Shown here piece after piece: positions 34,392 to 45,303 of a stretch of DNA of 64,000 bases (position 1 is its first letter; each line of letters starts with the position of its first letter). The notes beneath the pieces are model-generated. The model made no database searches. It was not told where the DNA came from and saw only the letters and a program-made list of their open reading frames with translations. The translations under genes were made by a program, and so were the position numbers. This DNA comes from Nitrospira sp. (lineage in GTDB: Bacteria; Nitrospirota; Nitrospiria; Nitrospirales; Nitrospiraceae), in contig JARFXO010000001.1 in NCBI GenBank assembly GCA_029194665.1, positions 1,125,785 to 1,189,784 on the forward strand. Reading direction: 5' to 3'.

Positions 34392-34928
34392 TCAGAGTTC
34401 AAAACCGGTTTTCTTACCTGTATCGTTCATATACCTTTTTGCATAGTTCACATAATTGTCCGCCGATTCCTTTATCCAGGCCAATTCCTTCTCCGTAACC
34501 GGGCGCTTGATTTTGGCCGGCGAGCCGAGGATTAAGCTCTTCGGCGGCACGATCGTGCCTTCGACGACCAAGGCTCCGGCTCCTACCACGGAATCCCCTC
34601 CGATCACCGCTCCGTCCATAATGATCGCACCCATACCCACCAGCACACGGTCCTGAATCGTACAACCGTGCAGCACGACATGGTGGCCGATCGTGACTTC
34701 GTTGCCGATGATCAGCGGATGTGTGCCGTGAGTCACGTGCAGCATGCAGAGATCCTGCACGTTGGTCCGATCTCCGATCCGGATGTAGTTCACATCGCCT
34801 CGGATCACGCTGTTGAACCAGACACTACAGTCCTCCCCCATGACAACATCGCCGATCATGACAGCGGTCTCTTCGATGAAGCATGAGCTGGGGATCGTCG
34901 GCCTGACTCCTTGAAAGGTTCGAATCAT
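34392..34928 (-). CDS. Gamma-carbonic-anhydrase-like hexapeptide protein
   Basis: 178 residues, left-handed beta-helix family (YrdA/PaaY/CaiE group). Repeats of hexapeptide type (VMIGDVVMGEDCSVWFNSVIRGD) lead into the metal-site histidines in LHVTHGTH and VTIGHHVVLHG. ATG at 34928 gives MIRTFQGV; the longer open frame upstream would overlap the rimO promoter. Members bind zinc; actual carbonic anhydrase activity varies, so I do not claim it. Confidence 0.9.
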   Translation of the reverse strand: MIRTFQGVRPTIPSSCFIEETAVMIGDVVMGEDCSVWFNSVIRGDVNYIRIGDRTNVQDLCMLHVTHGTHPLIIGNEVTIGHHVVLHGCTIQDRVLVGMGAIIMDGAVIGGDSVVGAGALVVEGTIVPPKSLILGSPAKIKRPVTEKELAWIKESADNYVNYAKRYMNDTGKKTGFEL

Positions 34929-34983
34929 GATGGGCACTCTAGGGGAGTTGATTGATCTCCTGCAAGGGGCTACAAGGGTCTGA

Positions 34984-35013
34984 TTGACAGTCTTTTTAAC
35001 CCTCCCGTAGACT
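34984..35013 (+). promoter_or_regulatory. Promoter of rimO, implying a leaderless mRNA
   Basis: TTGACA (34984-34989), 18 bases, TAGACT (35008-35013). The start codon at 35020 lies where transcription should begin. No ribosome site separates them. Confidence 0.65.
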
Positions 35014-35019
35014 GTTTCC

Positions 35020-36501
35020 ATGTCTCAGCCATTGATCATTCCGCGGCGGGCGAAACCGGAATCCCAAAGGGACAGGCACCGATCGCTGATCGGAGCCAGT
35101 CTCAAGAAAACTACGATCGGGTTTGTGAATCTTGGTTGTTCTAAGAATCAGGTCGACTCGGAAATCATGCTCGGGTCTCTCGTAGCCGAAGGGTTTCAAC
35201 TGACCGGTGACCCGAAGCAAGCCGACGTAGTGATCGTCAATACCTGCGGGTTCATCGAAGAGGCCAAAGAGGAATCGATCAACACCGTCCTCGAACATGG
35301 GCGCCTGAAGAAAACAGGAACTTGCCGCGTCTTGATTGCAGCCGGTTGTTTAGCTCAGAGATATCAAGGAGACTTGCTGAAAGAATTACCGGAATTGGAT
35401 GCGGTGGTCGGCACCGGGGAATTCGGCAGAATCGCCGACATCTGCCGGGACCTCCTAGCTCCCAAGAAGCGGCATCGACGCCTTTGGATCAGTCAGCCGC
35501 CCTATCTCTATGACGAGCTGGCGCCACGACTGAGACTCGGCAAGCAGCATAGCGCCTATGTGAAAATCGCCGAAGGCTGTAACCGTAACTGTACGTTTTG
35601 TGCTATTCCGCTGATGCGCGGGAAGCAGCGCAGCAGGCTGGTGGAATCCATTGTTGCCGAGGCGCGCCTGCTTGCCGATGAAGGCGTCAAAGAAATCAAT
35701 CTGATCTCGCAAGATACAGTCAACTATGGTGTGGATCTCGGTCTTCGCGAAGGCTTGGTCCGTTTACTTCGCGAATTGGTCAAAGTCGAAGGCCTCCGAT
35801 GGATTCGTCCGTTTTATCTCTATCCACAGCAAGTCACGGATGACCTGCTCGACCTCTACGCCGGCGAAGAAAAGATCACCAAGTATATCGACATGCCGCT
35901 CCAGCACATCAATGACCGCATGCTCAAACGCATGCATCGTCTGGGAGACCGCCCCGCGATCGAAGCCTTGGTCGATCGTATCCGGGCCCGTATTCCCGCG
36001 GTGACTTTTCGGACCGCGTTCATCGTCGGTTTCCCGGGAGAAACCGACGCCGCCTTTACCGAGCTGAACGACTATGTGGAACAGGCTGAGTTCGACCGGG
36101 TCGCCGTGTTCCACTACTCGGACGAGGAAGGGACCGGAGCAGCCGACTTGGATGAGAAAGTCGAGCGGGAAATCATGGATGAACGTCGCAACACCCTCCT
36201 CTCCCTCCAAGAATCTATTTCTGCCGCCAAAGGCAGGGTAAAAGTCGGCAGCACCCTCGAGGTGTTGATCGATGGACGATCAGAAGAAACACAACATGTG
36301 CTGGAAGGGCGCCACGAAGGGCTCGCCCCAGAAATAGATGGTGTTGTCTACATCGACGAAGACTCGACTTCAAACACCCACGTACACCATCCCCGCCTCG
36401 AGATGTCTTCTCCCAAGCCAGGCGATTTCTGCACGGTTGAGATCACCGACGCCGCAGCCTACGACCTGGTCGGCCGCATCGTTACGAAACCAGGTTGCTG
36501 A
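35020..36501 (+). CDS. rimO: Ribosomal protein S12 methylthiotransferase RimO
   Basis: 493 residues including an extra N-terminal stretch of about 30 before GFVNLGCSKNQVDSE. RimO adds a methylthio group to an aspartate of S12. The first cluster Cys are in LGCSKNQ, NTCGF and AAGCLAQR; the radical-SAM CxxxCxxC is in EGCNRNCTFCAIP; a C-terminal TRAM domain follows (VGSTLEVLIDG.. to the end). If the longer start is not used, an internal start near residue 28 would still give a complete enzyme. Confidence 0.95.
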   Translation: MSQPLIIPRRAKPESQRDRHRSLIGASLKKTTIGFVNLGCSKNQVDSEIMLGSLVAEGFQLTGDPKQADVVIVNTCGFIEEAKEESINTVLEHGRLKKTGTCRVLIAAGCLAQRYQGDLLKELPELDAVVGTGEFGRIADICRDLLAPKKRHRRLWISQPPYLYDELAPRLRLGKQHSAYVKIAEGCNRNCTFCAIPLMRGKQRSRLVESIVAEARLLADEGVKEINLISQDTVNYGVDLGLREGLVRLLRELVKVEGLRWIRPFYLYPQQVTDDLLDLYAGEEKITKYIDMPLQHINDRMLKRMHRLGDRPAIEALVDRIRARIPAVTFRTAFIVGFPGETDAAFTELNDYVEQAEFDRVAVFHYSDEEGTGAADLDEKVEREIMDERRNTLLSLQESISAAKGRVKVGSTLEVLIDGRSEETQHVLEGRHEGLAPEIDGVVYIDEDSTSNTHVHHPRLEMSSPKPGDFCTVEITDAAAYDLVGRIVTKPGC

Positions 36502-36561
36502 GTCGTCCTTCGCCCCGATCTGTTACACTGATTGCTGCCGCCTCCACAGGAGCGAAGGTCG

Positions 36562-37428
36562 ATGACCTCACCGAGGAAAGACTCGATCGTTCTCTTGATC
36601 CACTGCAAAGACCGGAAAGGCATCGTCGCGCGAGTGTCTGGGTTCATTCACGATTTCGGGGGCAATATCCTCGATTCCGACCATCACACCGATGATGACA
36701 CGAACGACTTTCTCATGCGCATGGAATTCGCCACGGAGGGATTCCAAATTCCTCCGGACGACATACCGGCTGCCTTCGCTCCGATCGCCAAAGTGTACGA
36801 CATGCATTACGACGTGCATCCCTCCAGTCGACGGACGCAAGTCGGCATGTTGGTTTCGAAACAGGATCATTGTCTGGCCGATCTGCTCCAGCGGCACCGC
36901 CGAGACGAACTGCATATCGATATTCCTGTTATCATTTCGAATCACGACACCTGCGCCAGCTGGGCTGATCTCTTTAAGATCCCGTTTGCCGTTTATCCCG
37001 TTACCAAAGAGACCAAGCCTCAGCAGGAACAGCAAGTCTTGGCGCTCCTGAAAGAGCAGCGTGTAGAACTCGTGGTCATGGCTCGCTACATGCAGATCCT
37101 CAGCGCGGACTTTCTTGCTCAGGTTGGCTGCCCTGTCATCAACATCCATCATTCTTTCCTCCCTGCCTTTATCGGAGCCAATCCTTATCGGCAGGCCTAT
37201 GACCGGGGTGTCAAGATCATCGGAGCGACGGCGCACTACGCCACTCAGGATCTGGATGAGGGCCCCATCATCGAGCAAGGCGTGATTCGCGTGGGACACC
37301 GGGATACCGTAGAAGATCTCGTGCGCAAAGGGCGGGACCTGGAGGAAATTGTGCTTGCCCGCGCGGTCCGGCGGCATATCGAACGGCGTGTCTTGGTCTA
37401 TGGGAGAAAAACGGTGGTGTTCGACTAG
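36562..37428 (+). CDS. purU: Formyltetrahydrofolate deformylase
   Basis: 288 residues, ATG 36562 after AGGAG. PurU hydrolyses 10-formyl-THF to formate and THF, balancing one-carbon units. An N-terminal ACT domain (LLIHCKDRKGIVARVSGFIHD) precedes a formyltransferase-like domain with the catalytic Asn-His-Asp set: VINIHHSFLPAFIGANPY and TAHYATQDLDEGPII. It lies 60 bases after rimO and may be cotranscribed. Confidence 0.96.
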   Translation: MTSPRKDSIVLLIHCKDRKGIVARVSGFIHDFGGNILDSDHHTDDDTNDFLMRMEFATEGFQIPPDDIPAAFAPIAKVYDMHYDVHPSSRRTQVGMLVSKQDHCLADLLQRHRRDELHIDIPVIISNHDTCASWADLFKIPFAVYPVTKETKPQQEQQVLALLKEQRVELVVMARYMQILSADFLAQVGCPVINIHHSFLPAFIGANPYRQAYDRGVKIIGATAHYATQDLDEGPIIEQGVIRVGHRDTVEDLVRKGRDLEEIVLARAVRRHIERRVLVYGRKTVVFD

Positions 37429-37437
37429 CGGCTGTTG

Positions 37438-37482
37438 AAAAAGGGAGCAGGTCATCCGATCCGATCCGACCCGCCCCCTTTT
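37438..37482. terminator. Bidirectional terminator between purU and the HtrA gene
   Basis: AAAAAGGGAGCAGGTC (37438-37453) and GACCCGCCCCCTTTT (37468-37482) form an imperfect stem with A and T tails, placed between convergent genes. Confidence 0.65.
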
Positions 37483-37496
37483 GGTCCTTCGCAGGA

Positions 37497-38981
37497 TTAC
37501 ACCTTCACAGATATGAACAGCTGATTCCCACGTCGATTGACCAAGATCAGCACGCTGTCTCCCTTTTTGATGTCGGAAGACGCCTTCTCAAAGTCCTTCA
37601 CGGACTTGATAGATTGCCGATTGATCTCTCGGATCACGTCGCCCGGCATAAGGCCGGCCTTCTCCGCTCCGCTGTCCGGAGCAACCCTGGTCACCACCAC
37701 GCCTCGCTTCCCCTTAAGGCCGAGTTCGTTGGAGGTAGCCTGATCTAAGTCTTCTACCGCGAGGCCGGAGAAGGCATAGTCCGTTTCGCCTCTTTCCCCC
37801 TTGGCGACTTTCGTTTCATCGGGCTGGTCGACAATTTTGACTGTCATCCCACGTTCTTGACCGTCACGAATCACTTTCACCGGCACGGTGGTGCCGATCG
37901 AAGTCCTGGTCACCAGTCGCTGCAACGTGACCCCATCCTCCACAGGAGTGCCCTGATACTCGACAATGACGTCTCCCTGCTTCAATCCGGCCTGTTCGGC
38001 CGGGCTGTCTTCCCGGACGTCGCTGACCAAGGCGCCTTTGGAATTCTTGATATTGAATGACTTCGCCAGGTCTTGGTTCAGATCCTGAATGCCGACACCG
38101 AGATACCCTCGGACAACCCTGCCTGTCTTGAGCAAACTCTCATAGATTGGCTTGGCCATGGTTGTTGAGACGGCAAAGCCAACGCCTTGATAGCCGCCGG
38201 TCTGGGAGAAAATTGCCGTATTAATGCCGACGAGCTCACCTCTGGTATTGACCAAAGCACCGCCTGAGTTACCCGGATTGATGGCCGCATCTGTTTGAAT
38301 GAAATCCTCATACTGAGTGATGCCCATGTGGCCTCGTCCGACTGCGCTCACAATCCCGAGGGTCACGGTGGAATTCAATCCAAACGGATTGCCGACGGCT
38401 AACACATACTCACCGACTTGCAAGCGTGACGCATCACCCCAGGACAACGCGGAAAGATCGGTCACGTTGATCTTGACCACCGCAAGATCCGTCTTTGGGT
38501 CGGTGCCGATGATCTTGCCCTTGAACTCACGTTTGTCGGGGAGCGTGACATTCACTTCGCGAGCCTTGGCAATCACGTGATTGTTGGTCAGGATATATCC
38601 ATCCGATGAGATGATGACGCCGGACCCTTGTCCTCTCCGGGGCCCTCGATGTTCATAAGGGTCGGCCGGTCCCCTCCCACGAGGCCCGAACGGTTTTCCG
38701 AAGAATTCTTCCATTCGTCCTCGTAGCTCGTCAGGGACAGAAAATCCCTCTGAAGCTTGCTCCGTCATGACTGTCGTGATGTTGACGACCGCCGGAGTCA
38801 CCTGTTTGGCGACTTCCGTGAAGCCACTCGCCGGCCTATCTACGGCTACTTGCATGGAGGCCGGAGACGGCGCATCCGATGCATGGGACGCGGTGAGTGA
38901 GTGGTTGCCCCAGATCAGGGCACCGCTTACAAGACCGACGCCAATCACGAAACCGATGGCACGATATGGATGCGATGACAT
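37497..38981 (-). CDS. Periplasmic HtrA/DegP serine protease
   Basis: 494 residues. An N-terminal signal or anchor (IGFVIGVGLVSGALIWG) exports it. The trypsin-like triad is His in TNNHVI, Asp in KTDLAVVKI and Ser in NPGNSGGAL, followed by two PDZ domains (GYLGVGIQDL.. ; FSGLAVEDL..). It degrades or refolds damaged envelope proteins. AAGGGGGAAG precedes the ATG. A minus-strand histidine kinase/OmpR pair lies just upstream and could respond to envelope stress, which is inference. Confidence 0.94.
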   Translation of the reverse strand: MSSHPYRAIGFVIGVGLVSGALIWGNHSLTASHASDAPSPASMQVAVDRPASGFTEVAKQVTPAVVNITTVMTEQASEGFSVPDELRGRMEEFFGKPFGPRGRGPADPYEHRGPRRGQGSGVIISSDGYILTNNHVIAKAREVNVTLPDKREFKGKIIGTDPKTDLAVVKINVTDLSALSWGDASRLQVGEYVLAVGNPFGLNSTVTLGIVSAVGRGHMGITQYEDFIQTDAAINPGNSGGALVNTRGELVGINTAIFSQTGGYQGVGFAVSTTMAKPIYESLLKTGRVVRGYLGVGIQDLNQDLAKSFNIKNSKGALVSDVREDSPAEQAGLKQGDVIVEYQGTPVEDGVTLQRLVTRTSIGTTVPVKVIRDGQERGMTVKIVDQPDETKVAKGERGETDYAFSGLAVEDLDQATSNELGLKGKRGVVVTRVAPDSGAEKAGLMPGDVIREINRQSIKSVKDFEKASSDIKKGDSVLILVNRRGNQLFISVKV

Positions 38982-39115
38982 GACTTCCCCCTTGTAATGC
39001 TGTGGTCGAATAATCGCCAGAGAACGAGTTCATGACCGCAAGGATGCTTCCCGGTTTTGATTAAAAAAACTAACAACCGGTAATGAGAGAGAGATTAATC
39101 GGGAATTAGACTTCG

Positions 39116-40519
39116 CTAAGCAGCGGAATGGGCGAGCGGTAGTACAACAGTGAAGGTTGATCCCTGGCCGAGATCACTTTTGACTTCTATCCGTCCCTTG
39201 TGCAAATCGACGATCCAAGCACAAATGGCGAGGCCGAGACCAGTTCCCTTCTTCGTGTGGGCACGAGCGACGTCTGTGCGGAAGAAGCGTTGGAAAATCC
39301 GCTTGTGGTCTGCCTGGGCAATGCCGATGCCGTGGTCCGTGACCGACAGCCTGGCCTCTCGACCATCATTCAACAACGAAATCTCGACCTTTCCTCCCTG
39401 GTACGAATACTTCATCGCATTCTCCACGAGATTGAGCAGCAACTCGCGAAGCCGCAAGTCGTCGCCTTGCACAACCACCGGCATCACTGTTCCCAGTACA
39501 ACCTCGATCTTTCGGTCCTGCCCGAGTTGCGTGGCCTGGCGATGAATATCTTCGACGAGAGACTCCATCCCAACGGGTAACGAGTCCAGTTTGACTTCTC
39601 CCATGTCGGCACGAGAGAGGAACAACAGTTCGTCGACAATCCTGCTCATTCGATCAATCTCTTCCAAATTGCTCTCAAGCACCGACTTATAGTCTTCGAG
39701 TGCACGAGGTCGCCGTAGAACCAGGTCCGTCTCACCCTTCATCACCGTGAGGGGAGTCCGCAACTCATGCGACGCATCACTGGTGAACTGACGGATTTGG
39801 CTGAAGGAGGCATCCAGTCGGCCGATCATGTTGTTGAAGGTGGCGGCCAGCCGGCCGATTTCGTCATGCGCCGCCGGCATGCTGAGACGCTGGCTGAGAT
39901 CACCGGCGGTAATGCGCTGCGCGGCAAGGGTAATCTTATCGACAGGACGTAACGCTCGCCCTGCCAAGAACCATCCCCCCGCGAGGGACACAGCCAGAGC
40001 GATCGGAATTGCCACCACAAGCAGAATCAGGAAGCGATGGAGGGTTTCTCCGACCGATTCCATCGACGTGCCCACTTGCACGATGTACAAAAGATTACCC
40101 CGGTACATGATGGGCATGGAGATCAGCCGCAACGGAGGCTCATTGGGATACTTAGCCGACTCGAAAATGCTCTGTCCGGCGAATGCGGTATCGAGAGCGG
40201 TTCGACTGAGTGGAACTTCATGCTGTTTGATGTTGGGAGAACGGATCGAGATGGTGCCGGAGGGGCTGAAGATCTGGAAGAACTTATCGATGCGGGCCAG
40301 TTCTGGAAATTGGGAGAGCAATTCCTCTTCACTAATCAGAGGAAGAAACCCACGCTCTTCGAGCGACCGCACAGCCGTCGTCGCCGTTTCTTCGAGGGAT
40401 TGATCGACGGCGTCGCGCAAATTTCGCGCGGTCATGGCGTACAGCACCACGGAGAACACCATGAGGACCATGGCCAGGGCGGTCCCGTACCAGAGGGTCA
40501 GCCGAACACGTAGCGGCAT
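39116..40519 (-). CDS. Membrane sensor histidine kinase with HAMP domain
   Basis: 467 residues. Two transmembrane helices (LWYGTALAMVLMVFSVVLYAM near the N-terminus, split here as WYGTALAMVLMVFSV; and FLILLVVAIPIALAVSLAGG near 165-185) enclose a periplasmic sensor domain. A HAMP domain (GRALRPVDKITLAAQRI), HisKA with SDASHELRTPLT, and HATPase (LLNLVENAMKYS, DHGIGI, GTGLGLAIC) follow. It resembles metal-sensing CusS-type kinases. The partner OmpR-type regulator is the upstream gene 40630-41301. Confidence 0.93.
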   Translation of the reverse strand: MPLRVRLTLWYGTALAMVLMVFSVVLYAMTARNLRDAVDQSLEETATTAVRSLEERGFLPLISEEELLSQFPELARIDKFFQIFSPSGTISIRSPNIKQHEVPLSRTALDTAFAGQSIFESAKYPNEPPLRLISMPIMYRGNLLYIVQVGTSMESVGETLHRFLILLVVAIPIALAVSLAGGWFLAGRALRPVDKITLAAQRITAGDLSQRLSMPAAHDEIGRLAATFNNMIGRLDASFSQIRQFTSDASHELRTPLTVMKGETDLVLRRPRALEDYKSVLESNLEEIDRMSRIVDELLFLSRADMGEVKLDSLPVGMESLVEDIHRQATQLGQDRKIEVVLGTVMPVVVQGDDLRLRELLLNLVENAMKYSYQGGKVEISLLNDGREARLSVTDHGIGIAQADHKRIFQRFFRTDVARAHTKKGTGLGLAICAWIVDLHKGRIEVKSDLGQGSTFTVVLPLAHSAA

Positions 40520-40629
40520 AGGTCAGCTCCTGGTCGGTGGTGGCGAAATGATACCGTCGCAGAACCTGCTTGTCGGTTTAGCGCATCTCGAACACGAAGC
40601 ACGGAAGCAATGGTTGCTTCGGCACAGTA

Positions 40630-41301
40630 CTAGTCAGCCTTCAGCATATACCCGCTACCGCGAATGGTATGGATCAATTTCTTGGTTCGGCCTCGATCGA
40701 TTTTATTCCGGAGGTAGTTGACATAGACATCGATGACGTTGGTGAAGGTATCGAAATCTTGATTCCACACGTGTTCGGAGATCATGGGCCTGGTGAGCAC
40801 GCGGCCGGTATGACGCATCAGATATTCGAGTAAGGCGTACTCTTTCAGCGTCAAATCGATGCGTTGCCCCCCCCGCGTGACGTCACGGGTCGCCGGGTTG
40901 AGAATCAGATCCTCCACCTGGAGGATTCCTGGGCTCTCGGATGCCCCACGACGCAACAGGGCCCGCACGCGCGCCAAGAGTTCATCGATCGCAAACGGCT
41001 TGGTCAAGTAATCGTCGGCCCCGGCATCCAGCCCTTTGACCCGTTGGTCGATCTGGGATTGAGCAGAGAGAATCAGCACCGGGGTGTGGATCCGTTCCCG
41101 ACGGATATTCTTCAGCACATCCAGACCGGACATCGACGGCAACATCACGTCGACGACCAGGAGGTCGTAATTGATCGCCAGGGCCATCTCTAACCCTTTG
41201 GCTCCGTCCTCACAGAGATCGACGGCATAGCTTTCTTCTTCAAGCGCTCGCTGAATAAAAGAGCCGACTTTGGTTTCATCTTCTATGACAAGCACACGCA
41301 T
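40630..41301 (-). CDS. OmpR-family response regulator
   Basis: 223 residues from ATG 41301 (MRVLVIEDETKVG); a GTG two codons earlier is possible. Receiver with phospho-Asp in LLVVDVMLPSMSG and Lys in YLTKPFA; winged-helix DNA-binding domain (LTLKEYALLEYLMRH, NVIDVYVNYLRNKID, IRGSGYML). Forms an operon with the membrane kinase that follows 110 bases downstream. Confidence 0.94.
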   Translation of the reverse strand: MRVLVIEDETKVGSFIQRALEEESYAVDLCEDGAKGLEMALAINYDLLVVDVMLPSMSGLDVLKNIRRERIHTPVLILSAQSQIDQRVKGLDAGADDYLTKPFAIDELLARVRALLRRGASESPGILQVEDLILNPATRDVTRGGQRIDLTLKEYALLEYLMRHTGRVLTRPMISEHVWNQDFDTFTNVIDVYVNYLRNKIDRGRTKKLIHTIRGSGYMLKAD

Positions 41302-41401
41302 ACACACTCCGACACATGTTGGGCAGCGGCGTGATTATACCAGACCGATGAATGTGAATCTTGCAGTGTCCAGATGCGCTCGATCGTTCCCGAAGCCGTG
41401 G

Positions 41402-42034
41402 CTAGGTCGAATCCCCGGGGAATGTCTGTTCCAGAGAGGTAATCATGGGCTTGCCGTCGCGGATATTGAAGACCAGCGTTTCTTCGCCTTCCGTCTTGAA
41501 TTCTCGATTGGCTTGTAGAAGTGTCTCCGTCGATTTAAAGGACACTTTCGCGCTTCGCTCATCCGAGGCCAACGAGACGGACGTATTCGTGCGAGTGAAG
41601 TCCTTGGCGCTGGGAAAGGCGAAACTCATGGCGAGGGTCTTCCGGTAGTCTGCCCTCGTCAGCAGGGCCATCTGTTGTTGCGGGCCTTGTTTCAGATGAA
41701 TGGTGATGGTCGCGTCGTGGGTGATGTGGCGCAGGACGCCGTCGACATCCTTTCGTCGAACAGCCTCGTCGAGTGCGCTGAGCAGCCGATCGATCCCTTC
41801 ACGAGTCAGACGGACATCGGGCTTGGAGGGCTTCGATCGCGAGTCTGTGAGAACCACGTTAGGCTGACTTGCCGGGAAGTGGGGAACCAGAAAGCTGAAC
41901 CCCAGACTCTGGTTCTTCACAATCGCATATCCCGCGTATCCCATGATCGCGGCAGTACCGAGAACAAACACTATGCCGATAGCCTTTACCATAGAGAAGC
42001 GACGCGGCGATCCATTCTCCGTCCTCTCATCCAT
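41402..42034 (-). CDS. Membrane-anchored protein with an NTF2-like domain
   Basis: 210 residues. One N-terminal transmembrane helix (IGIVFVLGTAAIMGYAGYAIV) and an outer domain whose pattern (IDRLLSALDEAVRRKDVDGVLRHI, HDATITIHL, written in parts) resembles SnoaL/NTF2-like folds used as ligand or accessory domains. No catalytic residues identified. It is upstream of the OmpR gene on the same strand but 100 bases away. Confidence 0.65.
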   Translation of the reverse strand: MDERTENGSPRRFSMVKAIGIVFVLGTAAIMGYAGYAIVKNQSLGFSFLVPHFPASQPNVVLTDSRSKPSKPDVRLTREGIDRLLSALDEAVRRKDVDGVLRHITHDATITIHLKQGPQQQMALLTRADYRKTLAMSFAFPSAKDFTRTNTSVSLASDERSAKVSFKSTETLLQANREFKTEGEETLVFNIRDGKPMITSLEQTFPGDST

Positions 42035-42293
42035 CGGAGCCCCGCTTCATGGCAACCATTGGCCAGCTCTCCGGACCGAAGGTATGAGCTAACAATAGCG
42101 TGAATTATGCGAAAAGCAATCAAAGCCCGGGGCTCTGCAGGACGATGGTCCCGACGGAATACATGCCGAACCCGATGACTGCTTCGGATAAGGCCTGCTC
42201 TTGGAAATAGGGCTGATCGCATGGTACCTTGCCCAATCGACAGAAGTAGTCTCGACACATCCCTTCCGAACAAAACAGAAGGTAGCCGACTTC

Positions 42294-45182
42294 ATGACAT
42301 CTCAGAATTGGCTTCGACCGACTGATGACTTTATTCACCGGCACCTGGGTCCCACAAGGGCCGATATTCAGGAGATGCTGGCAGTGCTCGGCCTCCCCTC
42401 GCTCAACACGTTGGCCGATACGGCTATTCCTCCCGACCTTCGTTTTCGTCGGTCCCTGGACATTCCGAACAGCGACGGCGAGCAGGCCGTCCTGGCCCGC
42501 CTGAAAGCCATTGCATCCCAAAATAAGGTCTATCGATCGCTGATCGGCATGGGGTACTACGATTGCGTCACGCCGGGGGTGATTCAGCGAAATATTCTAG
42601 AAAATCCCGCATGGTATACGCAATACACCCCATACCAAGCCGAGATCTCACAAGGCCGCCTGGAGGCGCTCGTGACCTTCCAAACCATGGTGGCGGACTT
42701 GACCGGTCTGCCGCTGGCGAATGCCTCGCTGTTGGATGAAGCGACCGCTGCAGCTGAAGCGATGGCGATGTGTTACACGATCGCCCGCAACGCAGGCGAG
42801 GAGCGAAGGGAATTCTTTGTCTCGCGCGACTGCCACCCCCAGACCTTGGCGGTGTTGCGGACCAGAGCTGAACCTCTGGGTATTGTCGTCAAGACCGGCG
42901 TCGCCTCGTTCGTTGATTGTTCGCGTCCTCAGCTGTGCGGCATTCTGTTGCAGTACCCGGCTACGGACGGCTATGTGAGCGATTTCAGCACATTGGTCGC
43001 GCAGGCTCATGAGGCCGGTGTTCGCGTGGTGGTTGCTACCGATCTTCTGGCCCTGACCTTGCTCCGCTCGCCGGGGGAATTCGGCGCCGATATTGCCGTC
43101 GGTTCGACACAGAGGTTCGGTGTGCCGCTTGGCTTCGGTGGCCCCCATGCTGCATTTCTCTCCACCAAAGAGGAATACAAACGGCAGGTGCCTGGTCGCC
43201 TTGTCGGTTTCTCAAAAGATGTGACCGGCAAACCTGCCATCAGGCTTTCGCTTCAGACGAGGGAGCAACACATCAGACGGGAGAAGGCTACCAGTAACAT
43301 CTGTACGGCTCAAGTCCTGTTGGCAGTCATGGCCGCCATGTATGTTGTGTACCATGGGCCGGACGGGTTGCGTCGGATTGCCGAACGTGTCCACGGCCTC
43401 ACGCTGTTGCTGGCCGAAGGACTGCGCCGGCTTGGGTTCGACGTCCTACCGAAAGTCTTTTTCGATACAGTTCGGGTACCACTGTCCAAGGCGCAAGCGG
43501 ATCAGATTGCGACGCGCGCTGATGCACAAGGAATCAATTTCCGTCGCTATGACGACGGCTCAATCGGCATCTCGCTCGACGAGGTCAGTACGGAGGAGGA
43601 AGTACAGCGCTTACTACAAATCTTCGTCGGTCATGATCAGTTGCCCTTCCGTCTCTCCGACCTCGCTGCCTCCATCGATCTCAGCTACTCATCCACCCTA
43701 GCGAGGTCGAGTAAATACCTGACGCATGAGGTCTTTCATCGATATCGTTCTGAGCACGAGATGCTCCGTTATCTCCACCGGTTGCAGGCAAGGGACCTGT
43801 CACTCGTCCACTCGATGATTCCGCTGGGCTCCTGCACGATGAAACTGAATGCCACGGCTGAAATGCTGCCGGTGACCTGGCCAGAGTTCGCTCGGCTGCA
43901 TCCCTTCGCGCCGGCTGAGCAAACGCTTGGCTATCGAACCTTGTTCGGACAGCTCGAATCATGGCTGGCCGAGATTGCCGGATTTGCTGCCTTCTCGCTG
44001 CAACCGAACGCCGGATCTCAGGGTGAATATTCCGGCCTGATGATGATCCGAGCCTACCATCGATCGAAGGGAGAAACACATCGCGACGTCTGCTTGATCC
44101 CCGTCTCGGCCCACGGCACGAACCCTGCCAGCGCCGCCATGGTCGGCATGGAGGTTGTCGTCGTCGCGTGCGATCGGAACGGAAACGTCGATGTCGCCGA
44201 CTTGGAGGCTAAGGCCGCTCAATATCGGGACCGATTATCGGCCCTGATGCTCACGTATCCGTCAACCCATGGAGTGTTTGAGGCAAGCGTGCGGCGCATT
44301 TGTCAAATCATCCATACCCATGGCGGCCAGGTCTACATCGATGGGGCCAATATGAATGCCATGGTCGGCCTTTGCCGCCTGGGCGACATTGGGGCCGATG
44401 TCTGCCATCTCAACCTCCATAAGACGTTTTGTATTCCCCATGGAGGTGGAGGGCCCGGCGTGGGACCGATCGGAGTGGCACGACATCTGGTGCCGTTTCT
44501 CCCAGGGCATCCCGTGATCAAGCTTGGTGGGCCTCAATCCATCGGCCCGGTGGCAGCAGCCCCGTTCGGCAGTCCGAGCATTCTTCCGATCTCCTGGGCC
44601 TATATCGCCTTGATGGGACGAGACGGATTGACCAAAGCCACAGAGGTGGCCATCCTCAATGCCAACTACATGGCCAAGCGGCTGGAGAAGCATTATTCGA
44701 TCCTCTATAGGGGGGACTCCGGGCTGGTAGCTCATGAGTTCATCCTGGATCTGCGTGAATTCAAAGAAAGCGCCGGTATCGAGGCGATGGATGTGGCCAA
44801 GCGATTGATGGACTACGGCTTCCATGCGCCGACCGTGTCGTTCCCGGTACCAGGCACGCTCATGATCGAACCGACGGAGAGTGAAGCCAAGAGCGAACTC
44901 GATCGGTTCTGCGAAGCACTCATTCTGATCCGTGCCGAGATTCAAGAGATCGTCGATGGGCGTCAGCCACGGACGAACAATCTGCTGAAGAACGCGCCTC
45001 ACACCGCCGCGATCGTAACGGCGACGGAGTGGCATCGCCCCTATAGCCGTGAGCAGGCTGCCTTTCCCGCTCCCTGGATCAGAAACAGCAAGTTCTGGCC
45101 GAGCGTGAGCCGTATCGACGAAGCCTACGGCGACCGTCATCTGGTTTGTAGTTGTCCTCCCATGGAAACCTACCAGTCCTAG
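42294..45182 (+). CDS. gcvP: Glycine dehydrogenase (decarboxylating), P protein
   Basis: 962 residues, the fused P-protein length. It decarboxylates glycine with PLP and passes the aminomethyl group to the H protein. The N-terminal half starts [17 protein letters not shown]; the PLP lysine is in [18 protein letters not shown] of the C-terminal half. ATG 42294 is preceded by AGAAGG; the open frame runs further upstream without homology. The other cleavage-system genes are not in the window. Confidence 0.97.
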   Translation: MTSQNWLRPTDDFIHRHLGPTRADIQEMLAVLGLPSLNTLADTAIPPDLRFRRSLDIPNSDGEQAVLARLKAIASQNKVYRSLIGMGYYDCVTPGVIQRNILENPAWYTQYTPYQAEISQGRLEALVTFQTMVADLTGLPLANASLLDEATAAAEAMAMCYTIARNAGEERREFFVSRDCHPQTLAVLRTRAEPLGIVVKTGVASFVDCSRPQLCGILLQYPATDGYVSDFSTLVAQAHEAGVRVVVATDLLALTLLRSPGEFGADIAVGSTQRFGVPLGFGGPHAAFLSTKEEYKRQVPGRLVGFSKDVTGKPAIRLSLQTREQHIRREKATSNICTAQVLLAVMAAMYVVYHGPDGLRRIAERVHGLTLLLAEGLRRLGFDVLPKVFFDTVRVPLSKAQADQIATRADAQGINFRRYDDGSIGISLDEVSTEEEVQRLLQIFVGHDQLPFRLSDLAASIDLSYSSTLARSSKYLTHEVFHRYRSEHEMLRYLHRLQARDLSLVHSMIPLGSCTMKLNATAEMLPVTWPEFARLHPFAPAEQTLGYRTLFGQLESWLAEIAGFAAFSLQPNAGSQGEYSGLMMIRAYHRSKGETHRDVCLIPVSAHGTNPASAAMVGMEVVVVACDRNGNVDVADLEAKAAQYRDRLSALMLTYPSTHGVFEASVRRICQIIHTHGGQVYIDGANMNAMVGLCRLGDIGADVCHLNLHKTFCIPHGGGGPGVGPIGVARHLVPFLPGHPVIKLGGPQSIGPVAAAPFGSPSILPISWAYIALMGRDGLTKATEVAILNANYMAKRLEKHYSILYRGDSGLVAHEFILDLREFKESAGIEAMDVAKRLMDYGFHAPTVSFPVPGTLMIEPTESEAKSELDRFCEALILIRAEIQEIVDGRQPRTNNLLKNAPHTAAIVTATEWHRPYSREQAAFPAPWIRNSKFWPSVSRIDEAYGDRHLVCSCPPMETYQS

Positions 45183-45244
45183 CAGAGTCGCCTCCTGTAT
45201 GGCTGTCCGCTGGTCCGCTTGACTCGAATGGACACGCTCGTTCC

Positions 45245-45274
45245 TTGCCTGACTTTCTGGACAAGCAGTAGAGT
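45245..45274 (+). promoter_or_regulatory. Promoter of the Tat-exported aminotransferase-like gene
   Basis: TTGCCT (45245-45250), 18 bases, TAGAGT (45269-45274), 30 bases before the ATG, with GGAGG in between. Confidence 0.6.
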
Positions 45275-45303
45275 ACAGCTGTCAGCCATGACCTGGAGGT
45301 TCT

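Noticed and set aside
42035..42293. Possible glycine riboswitch before gcvP
   Set aside because: I looked for the conserved glycine-riboswitch core motifs and did not see them.
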